Part shown: in pieces, positions 7,382 to 12,876 of the stretch | Layout of the letters: each line of letters starts with the position of its first letter | Position numbering within the stretch: position 1 is the first letter of the stretch | Assembly: GCA_021815245.1 (NCBI GenBank) | Contig: JAKAHF010000009.1 | Location: 1 to 12,876, forward strand | Source: Actinomycetes bacterium | GTDB taxonomy: Bacteria > Actinomycetota > Thermoleophilia > RBG-16-64-13 | Direction of reading: 5' to 3' | DNA length: 12,876 bases | Notes under the pieces: generated by a model | Database searches by the model: none | Seen by the model: the letters and a program-made list of their open reading frames with translations, nothing else | Told to the model about the DNA's origin: nothing | Program-made: the position numbers and the translations under genes

Positions 7382-8845
7382 TCAAAAGCAGAGTTTGCCG
7401 GGGTTGAGAATGCCCGCTGGGTCAAGGATCTCCTTGACCTGCTTCAGCACCATCACGCTGGCGGCGTCCCGGTTCACGATATCCTTGGCTACTTCACCGA
7501 ACGGCCTCGAGAAGAAAGCCCCGGCCGCCATGAGAGGGTCTATGGCGGCATTGACTAGGGCACGCACAGCCTTGGTCTCGGCGCCGTTGTCGGGATCGTA
7601 GTACACGGTGAATTCGCAGTGGCAGCTTGTTCCTTGCACGATCGGCTGGACATAGACACCCAAGGGGAGTTCGGAGCAGCCGATCTGGGCAGCGATCTTC
7701 CTCATGGTCGACACCAGACCGGGCAGTCTGCTGTAGGTGGTTACGAAGAAGATATCCTGCCACCCTCCCTTGGGCTGCAGCTTCCAGTAAGGTCCGACAG
7801 ACGGCTGACGGGCGTCTTTGAGAAACCGCGACGCGGCCGTGCCCGCCACGCTCTTCATCGGCGCCAGGCCGATCCTTTGCATCAGATCACGGGTGTCGAG
7901 CAGTCGTCCCTGTATACCCTCCTCAGGAAGGTAGCCATGGGCGGCCAGATTGTAGAAGAGCACCCAAGGAGGGGCCTCAGCTTTGACGTCGGCGTACCCC
8001 TCACGTGACCACGAGGAAAGCGCCGCGAACTGGCTACCGTTGACCAAGAAGCACTCGTTGGCGAGTCTCAACCTGACCAGCCACCGAGCGGCTTCAATAA
8101 GCCTGCCCAGATCCTGTGAACCGACGAAGAACGGTTCCTCGATGGTCGGCAGGATCTCGCACCGGGCGGAAGCCCAGGTGACGATGCCCAACGTGCCCTG
8201 AGCGCCCTGGATCACGCGGTGCCAGGAATTGGTCGACGGGCCGGCGGCCTCCTTTTGAGCTCCGCCTGCCTCGCGTTGTTCCTCAATGGAGCCGGGGCCT
8301 GCTGCAGCGCCGGTACGGAACAGGTCGCCCGTGCCGAAGACCACCTCGGTCGAGCCCATCGGATCTCCGGCATCCCAGTGGTAGCGGGGCATGATGACCG
8401 GTTCACGCGAAAGCATGCTCCCGATCACCGATTTCGTCGTGCGGGGGCGTAGCGGCGTATTCAGGCGCAGCCCTTGTTGCGCGATCGCCGGGATCAGTTC
8501 GCCGAACGTGACTCCCGGCTCGAAAGCGGCGACCCGTTCAGTGCGATCGATCCAATCGATTCTCTTCATTCGACCCAGGTCGACGACTATGGCATCGCCG
8601 GTGGTTGGCATAGTGTCACCGTGAAAGTGGGGGGGGCCCGAGCTGACGGGCACCAGCGGCGTATGCGTACTCCGTGCCTCGCTCACGAGGGCCTGCACGA
8701 CTTGGGTGTTCTCGACTCTGACCACGAACTGTGGCCGTATCTCGCTCACGAGGCTATCGCTCCGACCGCGGGATTCCACGGTCGACGTGGTCGCACTGAC
8801 ATTGACCTCGCCTGCGATCTGTCGCAGCCGCTCCTCCGAAATCAT
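7382..8845 (-). CDS. FAD-binding oxidoreductase of the VAO/PCMH (GlcD-like) family, first gene of the operon
   Basis: The 487-residue protein shows a PCMH-type FAD domain (about 36-232), with VVDLGRMKRIDWID (87-100) and QGAQGTLGIVTWA (213-225), and ends in the textbook family tail EILDPAGILNPGK (472-484). Its pyrophosphate loop, VPVSSGPPHFHGDTMP (65-80), departs strongly from the glycolate-oxidase type and carries two His residues that could matter for covalent flavin or substrate binding (inference). A charged insert at about 181-207 lies within the FAD domain. The start is set by GGAGGTG at 8857-8851, five bases before the ATG. It is a distant paralogue of the flavoprotein gene at 4535-6085, not a recent copy. 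Both likely feed or draw electrons through the iron-sulfur protein between them. Confidence 0.85.
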   Translation of the reverse strand: MISEERLRQIAGEVNVSATTSTVESRGRSDSLVSEIRPQFVVRVENTQVVQALVSEARSTHTPLVPVSSGPPHFHGDTMPTTGDAIVVDLGRMKRIDWIDRTERVAAFEPGVTFGELIPAIAQQGLRLNTPLRPRTTKSVIGSMLSREPVIMPRYHWDAGDPMGSTEVVFGTGDLFRTGAAAGPGSIEEQREAGGAQKEAAGPSTNSWHRVIQGAQGTLGIVTWASARCEILPTIEEPFFVGSQDLGRLIEAARWLVRLRLANECFLVNGSQFAALSSWSREGYADVKAEAPPWVLFYNLAAHGYLPEEGIQGRLLDTRDLMQRIGLAPMKSVAGTAASRFLKDARQPSVGPYWKLQPKGGWQDIFFVTTYSRLPGLVSTMRKIAAQIGCSELPLGVYVQPIVQGTSCHCEFTVYYDPDNGAETKAVRALVNAAIDPLMAAGAFFSRPFGEVAKDIVNRDAASVMVLKQVKEILDPAGILNPGKLCF

Positions 8846-8860
8846 GCTTACACCTCCGTT

Positions 8861-8881
8861 GCCGGCTTGTCACCAGCCGGC
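8861..8881 (-). promoter_or_regulatory. Inverted repeat in the leader of the flavoprotein operon
   Basis: GCCGGCT at 8861-8867 and AGCCGGC at 8875-8881 form a 7-bp stem with a 7-nt loop that ends three bases before the GGAGGTG ribosome binding site of the first flavoprotein gene. It may be a regulator site or an mRNA leader hairpin. Confidence 0.5.
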
Positions 8882-9061
8882 GGGAATGGACGCTCGCTGT
8901 GGATGGGCAGGCAAACACTACCAGGGGCCATATGAGACGTCAATCAGAGATTTGTAATTTGTTTTCAAAGATGATAGCGTCCGCAACCGGTGACCCTTTC
9001 ATGTCCTGTTTCCGAACAGACGGCAGTAAGTACAGCCCTGTTGCTGGCCGTCACGTCAGTG

Positions 9062-9086
9062 CCTTTCGAGGCAGCGAAAGGAGAGA
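9062..9086 (+). promoter_or_regulatory. Ribosome binding site of the Mo-enzyme gene, inside a 7-bp hairpin
   Basis: AAAGGAG at 9077-9083 lies seven bases before the GTG at 9091 and decides that start. The preceding bases CCTTTCG (9062-9068) pair exactly with CGAAAGG (9075-9081), which contains most of the Shine-Dalgarno sequence. In the RNA this stem would hide the ribosome binding site, a possible translational switch. Confidence 0.6.
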
Positions 9087-9090
9087 TCTT

Positions 9091-11814
9091 GTGATCGGGG
9101 CAGACGGACATAAGAAGAATCTGCGGATCAAAGACAAAACGGTTCTGAAGACCCTAGCCCAATGCTCGTTCGCTCAAGGGGGCGAGTTGGCGTCGGTGGA
9201 CGTGAAGGACGGCAAGATCGTCCGGATCAGACCTCATCATCACACTGAGCGGTATACCGAAGATGAACTCGGTCAGTATGAGCTGAATAAGGACGGCGTC
9301 AAATACCGCACGCCTCTGAAGGGGCTTCTGCCGCCGTACCAAATCGCTTACAAGAAGCGAGTCTACTCTCCGAATCGCATCAAATACCCGCTGAAGCGAG
9401 TCGACTGGGACCCGAACGGCGCTCCGGGCTCCACCGGTCACGGGGGACGAAACACCCAGAATCGGGGCAAGAGCAAGTACGTGCGGATAACCTGGGACGA
9501 GGCCACCACGATCATCGCCGACGAGATCAGGCGCGTTCACAAGGAATACGGTGTCTATGGCGTGTTGGCGCACGGCGACGGCCACGGCGAGACCAAGACC
9601 GTCCACGGCGCGCACGCGGTCATGATGGACCTGCTGGAACTCACGGGCGGCTTTACCCAGGCCATACGCAACGCCGATAGCTGGGAGGGCTGGTTCTGGG
9701 GCACCAAGCACGTATGGGGCAACGGTGAGAACGGCCTGGTGCTGCCGGCAGACAACATGATGAACGACGTGACCCAGAACACCGATATGATCCTCCATAT
9801 CGGTGCCGACCTCGAGACCACGCCTTGGGGTTTTGCCGGCCAGTTCCCGAGCAATGTCCTGTACTACTGGCAGGAGCTCGGCAAGAAACAGGTCTTCGTC
9901 TCGCCCGATCTGAACTACTCGGGAGCGGTGCATGCGTCGAAGTGGATCCCTGTTCTCCCGAACACGGACGCCGCTATGCATCTCGCTATCGCCTATACGT
10001 GGATGACCGAGGGCACCTACGACAAAGACTACGTGGCCACGCACGTGGTCGGTTTCGACAAGTTCGAGGACTACGTGCTCGGCCGCGATGACGGCGTACC
10101 GAAAACGCCGGAGTGGGCCTCGAGCAAGACCTCGATTCCCGAATGGACCATCAAGGCCCTGGCTCGCGAATGGGCAAAGCAACCCACGACGGTCATGCAT
10201 TTCTACGGCGGTTCCTACGTGCGCGGTCCCTACTCGCATGAGCCCGCACGTCTCGAAGCCTGCCTGCTCGGCATGCAGGGTCTCGGCAAGCCGGGCGTAC
10301 ACCAGTACTACAAGATGGGCGGCGACGACCATTGGATGAACGACACTCCAAGGCCGAAACGGACCATTCCCGACATGCGCATGAAGTTCGACCCGACCAT
10401 CGAGAAAGGTTCCACCGAGGAAGGCGGCCCGCCACCTGCGTGGAGCATCTTCCCGGGACAGAAGCAGCTGGCGGTTTCGTCGAAGCAGATCATCCCCAAG
10501 CCGCAGCTCGCGCAGGCCATCCTCGAAGGATCATGCTGGAGCTCGGGCAGCACCCAGCAGTTCATGCACCTTGAAGACCAGTTCAAGCGCTACGAGTACC
10601 CGATTCCGAAAGAAGAGGGTGGCACCGAGATACACATGATCTGGATGGACAACCCCTGCCGCACCACTTGCTGGAACGACGGGTTCCTGACAGTCGAGGC
10701 CTTCCGCAGCCCGAAGATCGAGACCCTTGTCGTGCAGCACCTGTGGCTCGAGAACGACACCATCCTGGCCGACATCATCCTCCCCATCAATACCAAGCTT
10801 GAAGAAGAAGACATCGGTCGCATGTCGGCCGGTGGCCGGTCGGTGCACGGCATCTTGCTCGAGAACCAGGCGATCGACCCCATCGGGGAGTCACTCAGCG
10901 ACTACGAAGCTGTGGGCGAAGTGGCAAAGAAGCTCGGCCTGTACGACGCGTATACGAGCGGCCTCACCCTGCAGGAAAAGATGAAGATCGGCTTCGACAA
11001 CATGGACGAGCACGACCTCATCACCTGGGAGGAGTTTCAGGACAAGCAGTACTACATCATGCCGACCGACCCCGAATGGGAGAAGGTGCCGGCGGGTCTG
11101 CGCGAGTTCTACGAGGATCCCGAGGGGCATCCTCTCGCCACCCCCAGCGGCAAGCTCGAGTTCTACTCCCAGCGCTTGGCCGACCACTACCCCGATGACA
11201 ACGAACGCGGTCCACTGCCCAAGTGGATTGAGAACAGCGTCACCCACGACGAGCGTGTGGGGGGCGAACGCGCCAAGCTGTATCCCTTGTTGCTCGTGAC
11301 CAACCACGGCCGCTGGCGGACCCACGCTCAGAACGACGACATCAGTTGGCAGCGCGAGATCCGCACCTGCAAGATCAAGGGCTGGGACGGCTACCTGTAC
11401 GAGCCCATCTGGATCAACCCAAAAGATGCCGCAGCCAGGAGCATCAAAGACGGCGACATCGTCAAGATGTTCAACCAGCGCGGCGTCGTACTTGGTGCGG
11501 CCTATGTGTGGGAGCGCATCGTTCCGGGAGCAGTCTCCATGGACCACGGCGCTCGGGCCGACCTCATTCAGGTCGGCGATGGCGTCATGCTCGACCGTGG
11601 AGGTGCCAACAATCTCATTTCGCCCGAGAATGGCATCTCAAAGAACTGCTGGGGCATGGCGACGAGCGGCTTTCTGGTCGATGTACAGAAGGTGACATCC
11701 GCCGAGATGGGCGAGTGGCGCGAGAGGTATCCGGACGCATTTGCCCGGGCCTACGATCCGGCCGCCGGGCTCCGTTTCGACGCCTGGGTCATCCAGGAGG
11801 AGGAATCCCGATGA
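9091..11814 (+). CDS. athL: Pyrogallol-phloroglucinol transhydroxylase-like molybdopterin oxidoreductase, large subunit
   Basis: Starting at the GTG with a clear ribosome binding site, the protein has 907 residues, near the roughly 875 of the Pelobacter acidigallici enzyme. It belongs to the DMSO-reductase family (bis-MGD). Seen: the N-terminus has one Cys (25) and no [4Fe-4S] motif and no Tat signal, fitting the cytoplasmic transhydroxylase branch; HGDGHGE (161-167); NADSWEGW (194-201), whose Asp-Ser matches, as I recall, the catalytic Asp and the Mo-binding Ser; and HFYGGSYVRGPYSHEPARL (370-388). Known branch reactions are hydroxyl transfer from 1,2,3,5-tetrahydroxybenzene to pyrogallol, hydroxylation of resorcinol, and oxidation of hydroxyhydroquinone. 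Gut catechol dehydroxylases are more distant relatives. The stop overlaps the small-subunit start (ATGA). Substrate is not decided by sequence; the symbol marks the homologue only. Confidence 0.85.
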   Translation: MIGADGHKKNLRIKDKTVLKTLAQCSFAQGGELASVDVKDGKIVRIRPHHHTERYTEDELGQYELNKDGVKYRTPLKGLLPPYQIAYKKRVYSPNRIKYPLKRVDWDPNGAPGSTGHGGRNTQNRGKSKYVRITWDEATTIIADEIRRVHKEYGVYGVLAHGDGHGETKTVHGAHAVMMDLLELTGGFTQAIRNADSWEGWFWGTKHVWGNGENGLVLPADNMMNDVTQNTDMILHIGADLETTPWGFAGQFPSNVLYYWQELGKKQVFVSPDLNYSGAVHASKWIPVLPNTDAAMHLAIAYTWMTEGTYDKDYVATHVVGFDKFEDYVLGRDDGVPKTPEWASSKTSIPEWTIKALAREWAKQPTTVMHFYGGSYVRGPYSHEPARLEACLLGMQGLGKPGVHQYYKMGGDDHWMNDTPRPKRTIPDMRMKFDPTIEKGSTEEGGPPPAWSIFPGQKQLAVSSKQIIPKPQLAQAILEGSCWSSGSTQQFMHLEDQFKRYEYPIPKEEGGTEIHMIWMDNPCRTTCWNDGFLTVEAFRSPKIETLVVQHLWLENDTILADIILPINTKLEEEDIGRMSAGGRSVHGILLENQAIDPIGESLSDYEAVGEVAKKLGLYDAYTSGLTLQEKMKIGFDNMDEHDLITWEEFQDKQYYIMPTDPEWEKVPAGLREFYEDPEGHPLATPSGKLEFYSQRLADHYPDDNERGPLPKWIENSVTHDERVGGERAKLYPLLLVTNHGRWRTHAQNDDISWQREIRTCKIKGWDGYLYEPIWINPKDAAARSIKDGDIVKMFNQRGVVLGAAYVWERIVPGAVSMDHGARADLIQVGDGVMLDRGGANNLISPENGISKNCWGMATSGFLVDVQKVTSAEMGEWRERYPDAFARAYDPAAGLRFDAWVIQEEESR

Positions 11815-12620
11815 GCAAAGTCTTCGTCTTCGATACTTCGCGCTGCAACGGATGCTACTGCTGCCAGATTGCCTGCAAGGACGAGCACTGCTCGAACGAC
11901 TGGACGCCATGCGCCAAACCGCAGCCCGACACGGGCCAGTTCTGGCTGAAGCTCCACGAGCACGTGCGTGGCACCGTTCCCAAGGTGAAGATGCACTACG
12001 TCCCCACGCTGTGCAACCACTGCGATGAAGCCGCCTGCATGCGGGCATGCAAGGTGGAGGGCGCTCTCTACAAGCGCGAAGACGGTCTCGTCATTCTCGA
12101 TCCTGAGAAGTGCACCGGCTGTGCGAGTTGCGTGAGCGTATGCCAGAGCCATGCCATCTTCTTGAACGAGGGTCTCAACATCGCACAGAAGTGCACAGGC
12201 TGTGCCCACCTTCTCGACAGTGGGGAGTGGACCGAGCCGCGGTGCGTTGACGCCTGCCCGACCGGCGCCCTCAAGTTCATGGATGAAGCCGACGCTGAAG
12301 CATACATGGTCGCAGGGGAACTACTTCATCCCGCTGGTGAGAAGCCGCGGGTCTACTACCTCAACGCTCCAAAGAGGTTCATCGCCGGCACCGTATACGA
12401 CCCAGCCGCAAGGGAGGTAATCATCGGGGCAAGGTGCACGCTTTCCGGGAACGGACAGACCCGAGAAGAGACAACCGACGGTTTTGGGGACTTCTGGTTC
12501 GATGGCCTGGAAGCCGGCAGCTACTCGCTCGAGATAATGGCCGATGGATTCGCGAGTAAGACCTTTGCCGGGCTCATTACTGAGCAGGACCTCAATCTAG
12601 GCGACATTGCGCTGGCGTAG
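11811..12620 (+). CDS. bthL: Transhydroxylase-like iron-sulfur small subunit with C-terminal beta-sandwich domain
   Basis: The 269-residue partner (Pelobacter small subunit about 274) starts at the ATG overlapping the large-subunit TGA, behind AGGAGGAGG. Seen: four Cys groups of DmsB/NrfC type, CNGCYCCQIAC (12-22), CNHCDEAACMRAC, CTGCASCVSVC, and CTGC with a later CVDACPTGA. They could hold up to four [4Fe-4S] clusters. After about residue 180 comes a separate domain, with FIAGTVYD and DGFGDFWFDGLEAGSYSLEI, typical of carboxypeptidase-regulatory/transthyretin-like beta-sandwiches. The same extra domain is a hallmark of the transhydroxylase small subunit and is absent from ordinary DmsB proteins. 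It carries electrons to or from the Mo site. No Tat signal and no membrane subunit gene follow, so the complex is probably soluble. Confidence 0.88.
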   Translation: MSKVFVFDTSRCNGCYCCQIACKDEHCSNDWTPCAKPQPDTGQFWLKLHEHVRGTVPKVKMHYVPTLCNHCDEAACMRACKVEGALYKREDGLVILDPEKCTGCASCVSVCQSHAIFLNEGLNIAQKCTGCAHLLDSGEWTEPRCVDACPTGALKFMDEADAEAYMVAGELLHPAGEKPRVYYLNAPKRFIAGTVYDPAAREVIIGARCTLSGNGQTREETTDGFGDFWFDGLEAGSYSLEIMADGFASKTFAGLITEQDLNLGDIALA

Positions 12621-12668
12621 ACGCCCCAAACGGGTTCATATCAATACGACGCTTGGAACGGCACATGA

Positions 12669-12710
12669 AGGAGTCGGCCACAGACAACTCCTCCAGTTTG
12701 TTGTTCGTTT
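12669..12710 (+). terminator. Weak terminator-like hairpin after the small-subunit gene
   Basis: AGGAGT (12669-12674) pairs with ACTCCT (12687-12692) around a 12-nt loop, followed four bases later by a T-rich tract (12697-12710). It lies 48 bp past the stop at 12620. The stem is short, so termination is only plausible. Confidence 0.4.
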
Positions 12711-12758
12711 CGTAGCGGGCACTAGTAGCGGTCACTAGTAGGAACCACTATTTTGCAT
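12707..12758 (+). repeat. 13-bp-period direct repeats (iteron-like) upstream of a promoter
   Basis: CACTAGTAGCGGT (12720-12732), CACTAGTAGGAAC (12733-12745) and CACTATTTTGCAT (12746-12758) follow each other with exact 13-bp spacing; the first nine bases are identical in two copies and five in the third. The preceding 13 bases (12707-12719) share CGTAGCGG-like positions and may be a decayed fourth copy. The array ends one base before a TTGACA element, the usual place of an activator or repressor binding array. Confidence 0.7.
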
Positions 12759-12759
12759 C

Positions 12760-12788
12760 TTGACAGGTTAGTAAAGTTTAGTTAAGTT
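12760..12788 (+). promoter_or_regulatory. Candidate sigma-70 promoter for a gene beyond the window
   Basis: A perfect -35 TTGACA (12760-12765) is followed at 17 bp by a poor -10, TAAGTT (12783-12788), in an A+T-rich patch unlike its surroundings. The spacer contains AGT every five bases (12770, 12775, 12780, 12785). A weak -10 behind a good -35 and a repeat array suggests a regulated promoter reading right. No supported gene start is seen in 12789-12876. Confidence 0.5.
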
Positions 12789-12876
12789 CCTTGGGGTACT
12801 GACTGGACGGAACCAAGTGACCCGTCGGATGTGGCCCCCAGGAGTGTGCTGGCGGGCGCAGATAGTGTTCATGCCG

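Larger units (their letters stand above)
8846..9090. promoter_or_regulatory. Divergent control region between the flavoprotein operon and the transhydroxylase-type genes
   Basis: This 245-bp gap must hold promoters for both directions. Within GC-rich surroundings there is an A+T-rich patch at 8945-8976, a likely melting or promoter region, but no convincing -10/-35 pair can be named. Candidate operators or leader structures are the inverted repeats GCCGGCT-7-AGCCGGC (8861-8881), CTGTT-tccg-AACAG (9006-9019) and CCTTTCG-6-CGAAAGG (9062-9081). A shared divergent region suggests joint control of the two transcripts. Confidence 0.65.

Noticed and set aside
8899..9090. Longer version of the Mo-enzyme large subunit starting with the ATG at 8899 (64 more residues)
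   Set aside because: The extra residues match no domain or signal peptide, cross the A+T-rich promoter-like patch, and the ATG lacks a ribosome binding site. The GTG at 9091 has AAAGGAG at good spacing.
8940..9090. Moco riboswitch in the leader of the Mo-enzyme gene
   Set aside because: Tempting from the context and the hairpins, but I do not recognise the conserved core of that motif by eye; kept only as a test under the hairpin finding.
9154..10332. Long antisense open frame (392 codons) opposite the Mo-enzyme gene; similar ones at 2274-3287 and 4265-5533
   Set aside because: They mirror strongly supported genes, contain no recognisable domain, and are expected from high GC at third codon positions.
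12829..12876. Start of a next gene at the ATG at 12829
   Set aside because: Open to the window end, but only 16 codons, without a ribosome binding site.

Overview
The window is GC-rich, gene-dense bacterial DNA carrying catabolic genes of an anaerobic type: a molybdopterin hydroxyarene enzyme, a heterodisulfide-reductase-like iron-sulfur protein, two flavin dehydrogenases and a thiolase/OB-fold pair. Nothing here fixes the taxon. Codon choice, spacing and gene content would fit an anaerobic high-GC Actinomycetota (Coriobacteriia-like) or a high-GC Desulfobacterota; that is inference only. I see no tRNA, rRNA, CRISPR array, transposase or phage gene.

Left part (1-4300). A thiolase-family gene cut by the window edge is followed 13 bp later by its usual Zn-ribbon/OB-fold partner. 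A hairpin-rich, apparently non-coding stretch (1437-1862) then separates this pair from a convergent, very small DUF4177-like gene (1863-2018, minus, GTG start). Divergent from that small gene is a PLP-dependent threonine/serine ammonia-lyase-type gene (2277-3257). It converges on an unusual regulator (3334-4299, minus) that joins an N-terminal MerR-type DNA-binding domain to a complete TetR-type domain.

Right part (4450-12620). A three-gene minus-strand operon (8845 down to 4535) encodes FAD-binding oxidoreductase, HdrD/GlcF-like iron-sulfur protein and a second FAD-binding oxidoreductase, with 12-15 bp gaps. A strong inverted repeat lies just past its end. Divergent from it, across about 245 bp of regulatory DNA, is a translationally coupled pair (9091-11814 and 11811-12620). 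Size, missing N-terminal cluster, Asp-Ser motif, ferredoxin repeats and C-terminal beta-sandwich match pyrogallol-phloroglucinol transhydroxylase and its relatives (resorcinol hydroxylase, hydroxyhydroquinone dehydrogenase). The last 250 bp hold a weak terminator-like hairpin, a 13-bp-period direct repeat array and a perfect TTGACA -35 element, probably the control region of a gene beyond the window.

Working model (inference): the divergent cluster handles polyhydroxylated aromatics. The Mo enzyme moves, adds or removes a ring hydroxyl, and the two flavoproteins with their shared iron-sulfur protein oxidise a related substrate or exchange electrons with the Mo enzyme. The MerR-TetR fusion protein is the best local candidate regulator, and the thiolase/OB-fold pair would act on acyl-CoA products. 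The pairing of a transhydroxylase-type enzyme with a two-flavoprotein/HdrD-like module is the most likely undescribed system here.
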